Shown here piece after piece: positions 54,617-63,973 of a DNA stretch of 64,000 nucleotides. Origin of the DNA: Site-B1 sp963722665 (GTDB taxonomy: Bacteria > Bacteroidota > Bacteroidia > Flavobacteriales > Flavobacteriaceae). The stretch's first letter is position 1. Every line of letters begins with the position of its first letter. The DNA lies in the NCBI GenBank assembly GCA_963722665.1, contig CAVRNW010000011.1:1-64000 (forward strand), read 5' to 3'. The position numbers and the translations under genes were made by a program. The notes under the pieces are model-generated. The model saw only the letters and a program-made list of their open reading frames with translations, was not told where the DNA came from and did not search any database.

Positions 54617-55927
54617 TTATTCTTCAGTTTTATTGAAATCTTCCTGTACAACTCCAAATAATGATGTTCCAAAAATTAAAAGAATTACTCCAAAATAAGT
54701 TAAGTAGGTCACAAAATGAGCAATAGTTGCGCCTCGAACACCATATATATCAATGAAGTATATACTGGAAAGGTAAATTATGGTTACCAGAAAAACTTCT
54801 GTAATAATATAATGCCAGAACATTTTCTTTGCTAAAAATTGGTAAGCAATTACTACAGAAAGCACTTTAACAAAATCTCCTAATAAATACCAGAAAAATA
54901 AATCTTCCATTTGTCTGAATTCATTTGAGAAAACTATTGAAATAATAATAGGTCTCAAAAAGTAGATTATCACTAGTCCCAAACCAAAAACAGGCATCAG
55001 GGTTTTATAAAAATTAAAAATTTCCCTTCTAAATTCTTTTATTTTATTAATTTCTGCAAATCTTGGTAAAATATAAAGTGCCAACAAGGAATTAACGAAC
55101 ATAAGATAGTAATTTGATATTCTGTTCATTCCCTCCCAATATCCAGCCTCCTTCATTCCAATATTCTCGATTATATAATTCCTTATAATAATGGTTACAA
55201 GAGGTAATACAATGGCAGTTATCAATGCCATTAAGGAAAAAACGCTTACATTTTTTATTGTTTTTAAATCAATGTTACTCGCTTTAACCTGAGATGCTAG
55301 GCTCCTTCTATTTATTATTGCAACTAATGTTATTAAAAAAATGATTGAAGGCGTTATTACTACAGAGACAAGAGCACCATCTATATTATTTTGCCAAATC
55401 AAAATAAGAGTTATTGATAAACCCAAAAGTTGACCAATGATATTTATAACCAGTAAAATTTTATATTTAGAAAATCCATTGATAATTGAAAAACTGAACA
55501 TGTTCAATGAATAAAAAGGAACAGCAAGGGCAATCACTTTAAATATGTACGAATAATTATAAGCTCCAAAAACCCAACTATTCAATAACTCGGCATTATA
55601 ATAACAAAAAAAAGAGACTATAGTAGTAGAAATGAATCCTAGATAGAACGCTGTAGAAATTGTCTTACTTAACTCAACTATATTATTCTTAAAATCGGAA
55701 ACATACTTTACAACACCATTGTATAAGCCTAAAATGGCTATTGAATGGATTGAACTCAATAAATTACGTAAATTCCCTATTAGGGCCAATCCTTCAGGAC
55801 CAATAAAAACGGCTATTGCCTTTGTAGTTAAAACACCAGAAATAATTCTAATTAATACTGAAGTAGAGTTAAGAGATGCTAACCTTATAAGTACATTATT
55901 ATTTATATAGTCTAGTAATCGTTTCAA
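54617..55927 (-). CDS. O-antigen/polysaccharide flippase (Wzx-like)
   Basis: 436 residues with about 12 membrane helices, starting at TTG 55927. Typical blocks are SGVLTTKAIAVFIGPEGLAL, IGNLRNLLSSIHSIAILGLY and the late ...LGDFVKVLSVVIAYQFLAKK. It moves lipid-linked oligosaccharide units across the inner membrane. The neighbouring copy, 99 bp downstream, is a decayed paralog, so this one probably does the work. The 168-bp spacer upstream (55928-56095) holds nothing I recognise. Confidence 0.87.
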   Translation of the reverse strand: MKRLLDYINNNVLIRLASLNSTSVLIRIISGVLTTKAIAVFIGPEGLALIGNLRNLLSSIHSIAILGLYNGVVKYVSDFKNNIVELSKTISTAFYLGFISTTIVSFFCYYNAELLNSWVFGAYNYSYIFKVIALAVPFYSLNMFSFSIINGFSKYKILLVINIIGQLLGLSITLILIWQNNIDGALVSVVITPSIIFLITLVAIINRRSLASQVKASNIDLKTIKNVSVFSLMALITAIVLPLVTIIIRNYIIENIGMKEAGYWEGMNRISNYYLMFVNSLLALYILPRFAEINKIKEFRREIFNFYKTLMPVFGLGLVIIYFLRPIIISIVFSNEFRQMEDLFFWYLLGDFVKVLSVVIAYQFLAKKMFWHYIITEVFLVTIIYLSSIYFIDIYGVRGATIAHFVTYLTYFGVILLIFGTSLFGVVQEDFNKTEE

Positions 55928-56095
55928 TTAATTTTAATTTTCTTTTCTATATTTCTTGTATGTACTAAAATAGAATTTCAAATGAAAAAAAACCATTAAG
56001 TAATATTATTAATAACGATTTATGAAAAACAAATCTTTTTTATGAATAGCGCAATTTAATATATGAAGTGCGTCTATATTAAAGTAGTGAAAATA

Positions 56096-56326
56096 CTAAT
56101 TTTTCCTGAGAATAAGGTAATATAAGTTAATACTTATTATTGCTGAATTTGTAATTATTATTGGCCATGAAGTAACCAGTAAAAAACCATAAGCCACAAA
56201 AAAGGCACATCCAAAGGAATTAACAATTCTGAGCTTTTTAACATCTTTCATTAAAAATGAAATCAATAATAAAGCCATGGCAATATACCCAACAAAATCG
56301 GTTATGGTTAATCCTAATATTTCCAT
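56096..56326 (-). CDS. Small membrane protein (YgjV-like)
   Basis: 76 residues with three hydrophobic helices (TDFVGYIAMALLLISFLMKD, SFGCAFFVAYGFLLV, PIIITNSAIISINLYYLIL) and a short basic loop between the first two. The layout resembles the YgjV inner-membrane family. It lies 2 bp after typA on the same strand. The function is unknown. Confidence 0.75.
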   Translation of the reverse strand: MEILGLTITDFVGYIAMALLLISFLMKDVKKLRIVNSFGCAFFVAYGFLLVTSWPIIITNSAIISINLYYLILRKN

Positions 56327-56328
56327 AT

Positions 56329-58128
56329 TTAATTTGCTTTTGAGCGCTTTCTATCAACCTCTTTTAAAAGTATTTTTCTCAAACGCAAGTGCTTTGGTGT
56401 GACCTCAACATATTCATCTTTTTGAATATATTCTAATGCTTCTTCCAAAGAGAATTTTATAGCAGGAACTATTTTGGCTTTATCATCAGCACCAGATGAT
56501 CTTACATTAGAAAGTTTTTTAGTTTTTGTTACATTTATGACCATGTCATCACCTCTGGAATTTTCCCCAATAACCTGACCCTCATATATGTCCTCTCCCG
56601 GATCAACAAAGAATTTTCCTCTATCCTGTAATTTGTCAATAGAATATGGTATGGCTTGTCCTTTTTCCATGGATACTAAAGACCCATTTTGACGTTCAGG
56701 AATACCACCTTTAACAGGTTGATATTCTTTAAATCGATGTGCCATAATAGCTTCTCCTGCTGTGGCTGTCAACAACTGATTTCGCAACCCGATTATACCT
56801 CTTGAAGGAACCATAAACTGACAAATCATTCTGTCACCCTTGGCCACCATGCTTAACATTTCACCTTTTCGCAAGGAAACCATTTCAATAGCTTTCCCTG
56901 AGACCTCTTCCGGAAGATCAATTGTCATTTCTTCAACGGGTTCGCATTTAACTCCGTTAATTTCTTTTATAATTACCTGAGGTTGTCCTATCTGTAACTC
57001 ATATCCCTCACGTCTCATAGTTTCGATCAACACTGATAAATGAAGAACACCTCTACCAAACACCATAAACTTATCAGCACTATCAGTTTCTTCAACTCGT
57101 AATGCCAGATTCTTCTCAAGTTCTTTATCCAACCGCTCTTTGATATGTCTTGAAGTTACATATTTGCCATCTTTACCAAAGAAAGGAGAATCATTAATGG
57201 TAAATAACATACTCATGGTTGGTTCATCTATTGCAATCGTTTTTAACCCTTCAGGATTTTCAAAATCGGCAATGGTATCACCTATTTCAAATCCTTCCAA
57301 TCCAACAATGGCACAAATATCTCCCGATTGAACTTCATCAACTTTTCTACGACCTAGTCCTTCAAAAATATGTAACTCTTTAATTTTTGACTTCACAATA
57401 CTTTTATCCCTTTTAACCAAAGAAACATTCATTCCTGTTTTAAGTTCACCTCTTTGTAGTCTTCCTATTGCTATTCTGCCAGTAAACGATGAAAAATCTA
57501 ATGAAGTAATTAACATTTGAGTGGTTCCCTCTTCAATTTTTGGGGATGGAATATGTTCAATAACCATATCTAATAAGGGTTCAATATTGGTAGTTGGTTT
57601 TTTCCAATCTTCACTCATCCAATTGTGTTTAGCTGAACCATAAACGGTCGGGAAGTCCAATTGCCATTCCTCTGCACCTAATTCAAACATAAGATCAAAT
57701 ACAGCCTCATGAACCTCATCCGGAGTACAGTTTTGCTTATCAACTTTATTAATTACAACGCAAGGTTTTAAGCCAAGACTAATAGCTTTTTGCAATACAA
57801 ACCTGGTTTGCGGCATAGGACCTTCAAAAGCATCAACTAACAATAAAACACCATCTGCCATATTCAATACTCGTTCAACCTCCCCTCCAAAATCGGCGTG
57901 ACCAGGTGTGTCAATAATATTGATCTTTGTATCCTTATAGATCACAGATACATTTTTTGATGTAATTGTAATACCACGTTCACGTTCAAGATCGTTGCTG
58001 TCAAGGATCAGATCACCAGTATTTTCATTCTCACGAAACAAATGACAATGGTACATAATCTTATCAACCAAGGTGGTTTTACCATGATCAACGTGAGCTA
58101 TAATTGCGATATTTTTTATATGTGCCAT
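56329..58128 (-). CDS. typA: Ribosome-associated GTPase TypA/BipA
   Basis: 599 residues. GTPase motifs AHVDHGKTTLVDKIMYHC (G1), DTPGHADFGGEVER (G3) and NKVDKQNC (G4) are followed by the EF-G-like domains and the conserved C-terminal domain unique to TypA/BipA (VVPSRGIIGLRNQLLTATAG is near its middle). It takes part in ribosome assembly and stress adaptation. A -7 box TACCTTTG lies 23 bp upstream on the minus strand. The gene is intact. Confidence 0.97.
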   Translation of the reverse strand: MAHIKNIAIIAHVDHGKTTLVDKIMYHCHLFRENENTGDLILDSNDLERERGITITSKNVSVIYKDTKINIIDTPGHADFGGEVERVLNMADGVLLLVDAFEGPMPQTRFVLQKAISLGLKPCVVINKVDKQNCTPDEVHEAVFDLMFELGAEEWQLDFPTVYGSAKHNWMSEDWKKPTTNIEPLLDMVIEHIPSPKIEEGTTQMLITSLDFSSFTGRIAIGRLQRGELKTGMNVSLVKRDKSIVKSKIKELHIFEGLGRRKVDEVQSGDICAIVGLEGFEIGDTIADFENPEGLKTIAIDEPTMSMLFTINDSPFFGKDGKYVTSRHIKERLDKELEKNLALRVEETDSADKFMVFGRGVLHLSVLIETMRREGYELQIGQPQVIIKEINGVKCEPVEEMTIDLPEEVSGKAIEMVSLRKGEMLSMVAKGDRMICQFMVPSRGIIGLRNQLLTATAGEAIMAHRFKEYQPVKGGIPERQNGSLVSMEKGQAIPYSIDKLQDRGKFFVDPGEDIYEGQVIGENSRGDDMVINVTKTKKLSNVRSSGADDKAKIVPAIKFSLEEALEYIQKDEYVEVTPKHLRLRKILLKEVDRKRSKAN

Positions 58129-58150
58129 AACCTTGCCTTTAATAAGCGCG

Positions 58151-58158
58151 CAAAGGTA
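58151..58158 (-). promoter_or_regulatory. typA promoter -7 box
   Basis: TACCTTTG on the minus strand (58151-58158), 23 bases before the typA ATG, fits TAnnTTTG. The expected -33 TTG is degenerate. Confidence 0.55.
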
Positions 58159-58252
58159 CTGTTTTGTTTTTTCATAAAGTTAATTATATGTTATAATTTA
58201 AGAATTAAACACTAAGCATTTTTATCTTTCGTTATAACAAAAAGTAATAGCA

Positions 58253-58621
58253 ATGAAAATCATCAATCAATATTCAAAATTTATTCCATATTTATATTTT
58301 ATTACGGTTATAGCGTATTGGTTTACAGATGTTAACCGAAGTGAAGGTATAACTGCGTATCCAATATTATTATTCGGAATCCCATTTTTATGGCAGGTTA
58401 TCAGACCAAACAAAACCCTTAATTTTACGCTAGGAATTACCTTTGTATGTTTTTCTTCATACTTAATTTTAGCCTATTTATCTGATATTTTTGATATCAT
58501 TTCATTTACTAATAGAGCAAAAACTTTTATGCTCTATGGTGGCCTTTTTGTGTCTGCCAACTTTATTATGGCACTTTGGATTATGAGAAATAGTTTAAAA
58601 AGGAGCTTTTCTGATAGATAG
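58253..58621 (+). CDS. Small multi-pass membrane protein of unknown function
   Basis: 122 residues with four hydrophobic helices (FIPYLYFITVIAYWF, AYPILLFGIPFLWQVI, LNFTLGITFVCFSSYLILAY, FMLYGGLFVSANFIMALWIM) and a basic end. No family was recognised. It is divergent from typA and lies 125 bp before kdsA. The AAGAATCAAAAC-type repeat after it resembles the dispersed repeats in the namZ gene. Confidence 0.72.
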   Translation: MKIINQYSKFIPYLYFITVIAYWFTDVNRSEGITAYPILLFGIPFLWQVIRPNKTLNFTLGITFVCFSSYLILAYLSDIFDIISFTNRAKTFMLYGGLFVSANFIMALWIMRNSLKRSFSDR

Positions 58622-58713
58622 AAGACCGCTTCGCTTTTAGACACAAGAATCAAAACAATTTAATAATTAGTTTAGTAGTAAATTCTAATCATTAGTATAG
58701 CATTATTATTTTG

Positions 58714-58721
58714 TAACTTTG
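58714..58721 (+). promoter_or_regulatory. kdsA promoter -7 box
   Basis: TAACTTTG (58714-58721) fits the Bacteroidota -7 consensus, 25 bases ahead of the kdsA ATG. The -33 element is weak. Confidence 0.5.
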
Positions 58722-58746
58722 TAGCTTAAATTCGATTTTTAAACCG

Positions 58747-59580
58747 ATGAATCTTCAACATATTCCGAAGTTAAAACATACTAATACAAATAACTTTTTT
58801 CTTTTAGCAGGACCATGCGCCATTGAAGGTGAAGACATGGCTTTACGCATTGCTGAAAAAGTAGTGTCAATAACTGATAAGCTGGGAATACCCTATGTTT
58901 TTAAAGGAAGTTTTAAAAAAGCTAACAGAAGTAGGATAGACAGTTTCACCGGAATTGGAGATGAAAGGGCCCTAAAAATTATTAAGAAGGTTTCAGATAC
59001 ATTTAATATTCCAACAGTTACTGATATACATGAGGTTTCTGATGCAGCTCTTGCGGCTCAATATGTTGATGTGATTCAGATTCCGGCGTTTTTAGTTCGT
59101 CAAACCGATTTAGTGGTTGCAGCTGCAAGAACCGGAAAAATAGTCAATCTTAAAAAAGGCCAATTCATGAGTCCTGAAGCCATGAAGCATGCAGTACAAA
59201 AAGTTAAGGATTCAAGTACCGATAGTTATGGAGATGGACAAGCCTGGATAACAGACAGAGGTACCATGTTTGGTTACCAGGATATGATCGTTGATTTTCG
59301 GGGGATTCCAACCATGCGTCAATATGCTCCTGTCGTGTTAGATGTGACCCATTCTCTACAACAACCTAATCAAAGCTCTGGAGTTACCGGTGGACGTCCT
59401 GATATGATAGAAACCATTGCTCGTGCCGGCATTGTTAATAATGTTGACGGATTATTTATTGAAACTCATTTTGATCCGGCTAATGCAAAAAGTGATGGTG
59501 CCAATATGCTGCATTTAGATCATCTCGAAAAACTGCTTACTAATTTAGTGGCTATTAGAAAGACGGTTAATTTACTTTAA
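58747..59580 (+). CDS. kdsA: 3-deoxy-8-phosphooctulonate synthase (KDO8P synthase)
   Basis: 277 residues; makes KDO-8-phosphate from arabinose-5-phosphate and PEP for the lipopolysaccharide core. Core blocks are LLAGPCAIEGEDMAL, FKGSFKKANRSRIDSFTG, TDIHEVSDAALAAQYVDVIQ, KKGQFMSPEAM and DVTHSLQQP. A cysteine (C24 in AGPCAIE) occupies the metal-ligand position seen in class II metal-dependent enzymes, where E. coli has an asparagine. The gene is complete. It lies near a small membrane protein gene and, further on, the ribonucleotide reductase on the other strand. Confidence 0.96.
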   Translation: MNLQHIPKLKHTNTNNFFLLAGPCAIEGEDMALRIAEKVVSITDKLGIPYVFKGSFKKANRSRIDSFTGIGDERALKIIKKVSDTFNIPTVTDIHEVSDAALAAQYVDVIQIPAFLVRQTDLVVAAARTGKIVNLKKGQFMSPEAMKHAVQKVKDSSTDSYGDGQAWITDRGTMFGYQDMIVDFRGIPTMRQYAPVVLDVTHSLQQPNQSSGVTGGRPDMIETIARAGIVNNVDGLFIETHFDPANAKSDGANMLHLDHLEKLLTNLVAIRKTVNLL

Positions 59581-59745
59581 TAAACCATCAGTTTAATTGG
59601 AATCCTGATGGCAATTAACCACGAACCAAGATTTTATATTGAAAACGTTATTTCGTTAGTTCGAGTGGCATTGTGACTGTAATTAAAAGGATTTTAAAAT
59701 TTTATGTTGGGAATCTTTTTCACTCTTCGAGTGAATACAAAAAAG

Positions 59746-59774
59746 ACTTGGTAGGATTTAATAATCTACCAAGT
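59746..59774. terminator. Hairpin between kdsA and nrdJ
   Basis: A 9-bp stem ACTTGGTAG / CTACCAAGT with an A/T loop, in the spacer of the convergent kdsA and nrdJ genes. A short CACTC..GAGTG hairpin precedes it. The rest of the 236-bp spacer holds nothing I recognise. Confidence 0.5.
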
Positions 59775-59793
59775 TCTGAATATTATTTTAGAG

Positions 59794-59813
59794 ATTCCTG
59801 AATTCGCAGGAAT
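59794..59813 (-). terminator. nrdJ terminator (dispersed palindrome)
   Basis: ATTCCTG / CAGGAAT with a short loop, three bases past the nrdJ stop on the minus strand. It belongs to the same palindrome family as the hairpins at 2528, 15286 and 17108. Confidence 0.65.
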
Positions 59814-59816
59814 TTA

Positions 59817-62363
59817 TTATCCGCACTTAGAGTGACCACAGCTTTTACACTTCAAGCAACCTTCTTCAAATACCAACCCTTCCGGATCACTGCATTTAGG
59901 ACATTTTTTATCTTTTGCCTGTGCACCCGACGGAACAAAGCGTTTTAATGCTCTGGCAACTCCGTTTTTCCAAGTGTTAATGTGCTCGTCGTATAAATTC
60001 AAATTCTGAATTAGATCAACTACATAAGGCATTGGCATACCATGGCGTAATACTCCAGAAATTAATTTAGCATAATTCCAGAATTCTTTATTGAATGATC
60101 GGGATAAGCCTTCTATGGTTGTTTTATAACCATCACTATCTATATATTGGAAATCATATCTTGATGAACCATCCTCATTCCTGTTCTTTAACACCCATCC
60201 TTTTTCAACCCATTGCGGGAGGTTGAATGCATCTTTCATTTTTCCTGTAAACACCTCGTATGGCTTTCCATCAACCAAACCAATGACTGCTAACCATTTT
60301 TCCGATTCATTATGAAAACGTACTATTTCAGCTTGTACCTTGTGAGGTCTTTTGGTAACAAAGGTTTCGGTTAAGTATTTATTTTCTTCCTCTTTTTTAT
60401 CTTTTGTTGATACTAAAATACCGCTTCTTGAACCATCTCTGTAAACAGTGATTCCTTTCAATCCTTTCTGCCAGGAATCAACATAAATATCTCCAACCAG
60501 ATCAACAGTGACATCAGCCGCCAAATTAATTGTAGAACTGATTGAATGCGTTGTATACTTTTGCACTAAAGCCTGCATTTCTATACGCTTTCTCCAATCA
60601 ATCTCCGGTGCCGTTGCTCCGGCATAAGGACTTTCTGAAATTTCCGTTTTACCTGTTGTATTCATCCAAGTTTCCAGATTTTTATGATACACTGTAAACT
60701 CTTCAAAAGCATCTCCAAGATCATCTACAAAATCAATTTTAGAATTTTCATCACTGGTATTTACTTTTCTTCTTCGCACATAAGAAAGCATGAACACTGG
60801 TTCAATGCCAGAAGACACCTGTGCCAACATACTCAAAGAACCTGTTGGTGCAACAGTACTGATTGAAATATTCCTTCGGCCATTTTCCATCATTCTTTGA
60901 TACATTTCCGGAAATTCTTCAGCCATCATTTGCACAAATTCAGAAGTATCTTCAATATTTCTGTTAAACCCTTCAAACTGACCTCTGCTAATTGACATAT
61001 CAATACTACTATCAAATTCAGCTGTCATTTTTGTTTTCATAACTTCATCAACCACAGATAAAGCATCATCAGTATCAAACTTAATTCCAAGGGCAGCAAT
61101 TGCATCTGCTAAAGCCGTGAATCCAAGTCCTGTACGTCTTCCTTTTTTTCCGGTTTCAGCCAATAATTTCCATGTTTCTCTTTCGGCATACTTTATATGA
61201 TCCGGTTCAGGATCAGCTTCAATTTTAGATAAGATCTTTTCTACCGCCTCCAATTCCAAATCAACCAGATCATCCATCAATCGTTGTGTTTCATATACAA
61301 CTTCATAGAACTTCTTATAGTTGAATTTAGCTTTTTTGGTAAATGGTTCTTCAACAAAACTGAATAAATTAACTGCAATCAATCTGCAGCTGTCTCCTCC
61401 TTGCATTGCGATTTCTGAACATGGATTGGTAGAACTATTTTTAAATTCCGGATATACAGAAGAAGTAGAATAATGGTGTTGTCTGTCCCAGAAGATCAAT
61501 CCTGGTTCAGCAGTATTGTGTGCACAGGTTATGATCCTATCCCAAAGGTCTTTTGCATCAATTTCCCTTGTATATTTTGGTTCTTTACTATCAATAGGCC
61601 ACTGAAGAGTAAATTTATCATCATTTACTACAGCATTCATGAATTCATCTGACAAGCGAATAGAAACATTTGCTCCAGTAATTTTACTAAGATCTTGTTT
61701 AACGGTTACAAAATCTTCAATATCCGGGTGTTTTACGTCCATGGTTAACATTAGGGCCCCTCTACGACCATTTTGTGCGACTTCTCTCGTTGTATTGGAA
61801 AAACGATTCATGAACGACACGGCACCTGTTGTTGAACCTGCAGCGTTTGAAACACTTGCATCTTTAGGTCTTAATTCAGATAAATCAACTCCTACTCCAC
61901 AACGTCTTTTAAATAATTGTGCCAGTTGCTGATCTGTATAGCAAACACCTCCATAAGAATCCAAAACCGAAGGAACAACAATGCAGTTTGATAATGAGGC
62001 AATGACCTCGGTATTACCTAAACCATACATTACACTTCCTTGTGGGATCACATATTGAAAATCCTTAAAAAGCTGATATATTTTTTCTGTTGTTAATGGC
62101 TTTCTTTTTTTGCCATATTCAGATAAATTATCCGTTGAACTTTCATTGATCAGGTATTTACTCTCAATTCTTCCAAATTGATCAGCCATACGACGATGCA
62201 TGTCATCAGGTGATCTTTCTAAATAATTACCATTTTTGTCTTTTAAACAATATTTATTGATCCACGTAGTGGCAGCTAATTCATCATTGTTGAAATACTC
62301 TAAGGATTTACTAAGAACGTCTTGATAGGTGTAAATTTCTTGTAGTAAAGTGTCTTTACTCAT
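59817..62363 (-). CDS. nrdJ: Adenosylcobalamin-dependent (class II) ribonucleoside-diphosphate reductase
   Basis: 848 residues from ATG 62363 (MSKDTLLQEIYTYQDVLSKS). The catalytic core has the N-x-C-x-E loop (N313, C315, E317 in NPCSEIAMQGG), SVAPTGSLSMLAQVSSGIEP-type sequence (SISTVAPTGSLSMLAQVSSG) and a cysteine-rich end (CPKCSDPEGL, CLKCKSCGHSKC). These features are those of B12-dependent reductases that make dNDPs without oxygen. A longer start at 62438 would lie upstream of the promoter (-7 box 62400-62407), so it is rejected. No B12 riboswitch was recognised in front. The gene is intact. Confidence 0.94.
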   Translation of the reverse strand: MSKDTLLQEIYTYQDVLSKSLEYFNNDELAATTWINKYCLKDKNGNYLERSPDDMHRRMADQFGRIESKYLINESSTDNLSEYGKKRKPLTTEKIYQLFKDFQYVIPQGSVMYGLGNTEVIASLSNCIVVPSVLDSYGGVCYTDQQLAQLFKRRCGVGVDLSELRPKDASVSNAAGSTTGAVSFMNRFSNTTREVAQNGRRGALMLTMDVKHPDIEDFVTVKQDLSKITGANVSIRLSDEFMNAVVNDDKFTLQWPIDSKEPKYTREIDAKDLWDRIITCAHNTAEPGLIFWDRQHHYSTSSVYPEFKNSSTNPCSEIAMQGGDSCRLIAVNLFSFVEEPFTKKAKFNYKKFYEVVYETQRLMDDLVDLELEAVEKILSKIEADPEPDHIKYAERETWKLLAETGKKGRRTGLGFTALADAIAALGIKFDTDDALSVVDEVMKTKMTAEFDSSIDMSISRGQFEGFNRNIEDTSEFVQMMAEEFPEMYQRMMENGRRNISISTVAPTGSLSMLAQVSSGIEPVFMLSYVRRRKVNTSDENSKIDFVDDLGDAFEEFTVYHKNLETWMNTTGKTEISESPYAGATAPEIDWRKRIEMQALVQKYTTHSISSTINLAADVTVDLVGDIYVDSWQKGLKGITVYRDGSRSGILVSTKDKKEEENKYLTETFVTKRPHKVQAEIVRFHNESEKWLAVIGLVDGKPYEVFTGKMKDAFNLPQWVEKGWVLKNRNEDGSSRYDFQYIDSDGYKTTIEGLSRSFNKEFWNYAKLISGVLRHGMPMPYVVDLIQNLNLYDEHINTWKNGVARALKRFVPSGAQAKDKKCPKCSDPEGLVFEEGCLKCKSCGHSKCG

Positions 62364-62399
62364 AATGCTATTAATTTTTAAAAATTTGATAGGATAGCA

Positions 62400-62428
62400 C
62401 AAAAATAAGACACAAAAATCTACTTCAA
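62400..62428 (-). promoter_or_regulatory. nrdJ promoter
   Basis: On the minus strand TATTTTTG (62400-62407) fits the -7 box and TTG (62426-62428) lies 18 bases upstream. The predicted transcript starts around 62393, about 30 bases before the chosen start codon and downstream of the rejected earlier start. Confidence 0.65.
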
Positions 62429-62571
62429 ACAAAGTCATTTTTATTTTAATAACAATTGTAGTTGAAAACTTTTAAAGATTTTTTTTTGGAATAATAAATA
62501 TTAATTTTATAAATTAAAAGAGTTTTAATTAAGATGAAATAGAATACGCTATTTCCAAAATTTCTTGTCTC

Positions 62572-62793
62572 CTATCCATAAGCATTTAGAAGAATTTCGA
62601 TTAAAATAAGACCATATATTTCAATTAAGAAAATGTTTAAATAGTAAATAGCACGCTGGCCAACATAATAGAAAGACATCCATTTGGGTTTTATTTCAGC
62701 AAAAGGAATAGTTAGTTCAATAACTGGCAAATACAATAACAATAAACGATACGGCTCCTTTTTATATTTTATGAAAACTCCGACTAGATTCAT
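62572..62793 (-). CDS. Possible small membrane protein
   Basis: 73 residues from ATG 62793 (MNLVGVFIKYKKEPYRLLLL) with two or three hydrophobic stretches. No family was recognised and the A/T-rich region can give such frames by chance. The surrounding spacer (62439-62951, apart from the promoters) contains nothing else I can support. Confidence 0.3.
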   Translation of the reverse strand: MNLVGVFIKYKKEPYRLLLLYLPVIELTIPFAEIKPKWMSFYYVGQRAIYYLNIFLIEIYGLILIEILLNAYG

Positions 62794-62903
62794 ATTAATG
62801 ATCTTGTTTAAGATTATACTAAACAATAATTTATTGAAGTATATTCAGTTAAATCAATTTAAAATATCAAATTGTAAAAAAATCAAGTAGAATTGAATAA
62901 TAA

Positions 62904-62935
62904 TTTGGTCACAATAAAAAATCTTATTACGTTTG
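62904..62935 (+). promoter_or_regulatory. his operon promoter
   Basis: A -33 TTTG (62904-62907) and a -7 box TACGTTTG (62928-62935) with 20 bases between TTG and the box. Transcription would start near 62942, ten bases before the leader peptide ATG. The location ahead of an attenuator and hisG fits well. Confidence 0.7.
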
Positions 62936-62951
62936 CTCCATAATAAAAAGA

Positions 62952-62996
62952 ATGTCAGTAAATAAATTACATCATCATCACCATAATTGCTCTTAG
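62952..62996 (+). CDS. hisL: Histidine operon leader peptide
   Basis: A 14-codon frame reading MSVNKLHHHHHNCS with five consecutive His codons (residues 7-11), 120 bases before a strong terminator and hisG. Such His-rich leaders sense charged tRNA-His: stalling at the His codons prevents formation of the terminator. The frame is too short for usual gene finders. The call rests on codon content and context. Confidence 0.85.
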   Translation: MSVNKLHHHHHNCS

Positions 62997-63037
62997 GCGA
63001 TAGGAAATTGATATGTGTAATTAAATCATAAAATTTT

Positions 63038-63072
63038 AAAATCCGTCTGAGTAAATCAAGACGGATTTTTTA
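63038..63072 (+). terminator. his operon attenuator terminator
   Basis: A perfect 11-bp stem AAAATCCGTCT / AGACGGATTTT (63038-63048 and 63059-63069) with a ten-base loop and a following T-run. It lies between the His leader peptide and hisG and would stop transcription when histidine is plentiful. A competing anti-terminator is expected from the leader region but I did not fold it. Confidence 0.85.
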
Positions 63073-63115
63073 TTTCTATCCCAATTGATTTTACTCAGAT
63101 ATAACAAAAAATAAA

Positions 63116-63973
63116 ATGAGTAAACTAAAAATTGCTATCCAAAAAAGTGGTCGACTTAACGAAGATTCTTTAAATCTTTTAAAAGATTGTGGAATTAAAA
63201 TCGACAATGGTAAAGACCAGTTAAAAGTTGAAGCAAGAAATTTTCCTTTAGAAGTTCTATATTTAAGAAATTCTGATATCCCACAATATATTGAGGATGG
63301 TGTCGTGGATATTGCCATTATTGGTGAGAACATCTTGATTGAAAAAGAAAAAGAAAGCGAAGTTGTTCAAAAATTAGGCTTTTCCAAATGTAGAGTTTCT
63401 TTAGCTGTTCCTAAACGAGTTGAAAATGGGTCACCGAATTATTTCAACGGAAAAAAAATTGCAACTTCTTATCCTAATACCCTAAATATCTTTTTAAAAA
63501 AGAATGACATCAATGCCGAAATTCATGTTATATCAGGTTCGGTTGAGATATCTCCAAATATTGGTTTAGCTGATGGAATTTGCGATATCGTTAGCTCTGG
63601 AAGTACCTTGTTTAAAAATGGATTGCGAGAAACACAAGTTATTTTAAGATCGGAAGCTGTTTTAGCAAAAAATATAAATCTTGACTCTGAAAAAGAAGCA
63701 ATTTTAGATAAATTACTTTTCAGAATTCAAGCTGTTCTTAGTGCTAAAAACACACGATATGTATTAATGAATGTGCCAAATGATAAAATTAATGAAGTAT
63801 CTGCTATTCTTCCAGTATTGAAAAGTCCAACGATACTTCCTTTAGCTCAAGAAGGATGGAGTTCATTGCACTCTGTAATTGACGAAGATAAATTCTGGAA
63901 TAGTATTGATGCATTAAAAAATGCTGGAGCAGAAGGCATTTTAGTGGTTCCAATTGATAAAATGGTACTATAA
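63116..63973 (+). CDS. hisG: ATP phosphoribosyltransferase, long form
   Basis: 285 residues, the committed step of histidine synthesis. It starts MSKLKIAIQKSGRLNEDSLN and has DVAIIGEN-like (VDIAIIGENIL), the ATP/PRPP-binding DGICDIVSSGSTLFKNGLRE, and a C-terminal regulatory domain (RYVLMNVPNDKINEVSAILP, EGILVVPIDKMVL) of the long, histidine-inhibited form. It is the first structural gene behind the his attenuator. Its stop overlaps the next ATG (ATAATG), so the following gene is translationally coupled. Confidence 0.96.
   Translation: MSKLKIAIQKSGRLNEDSLNLLKDCGIKIDNGKDQLKVEARNFPLEVLYLRNSDIPQYIEDGVVDIAIIGENILIEKEKESEVVQKLGFSKCRVSLAVPKRVENGSPNYFNGKKIATSYPNTLNIFLKKNDINAEIHVISGSVEISPNIGLADGICDIVSSGSTLFKNGLRETQVILRSEAVLAKNINLDSEKEAILDKLLFRIQAVLSAKNTRYVLMNVPNDKINEVSAILPVLKSPTILPLAQEGWSSLHSVIDEDKFWNSIDALKNAGAEGILVVPIDKMVL

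Noticed and set aside
62364..62438. Earlier start for nrdJ
   Set aside because: It would lie upstream of the -7 box at 62400-62407, and homologs start at MSKD.
62364..62600. B12 riboswitch in front of nrdJ
   Set aside because: I looked for a conserved B12-box-like sequence and found none by eye; a covariance-model search would settle it.
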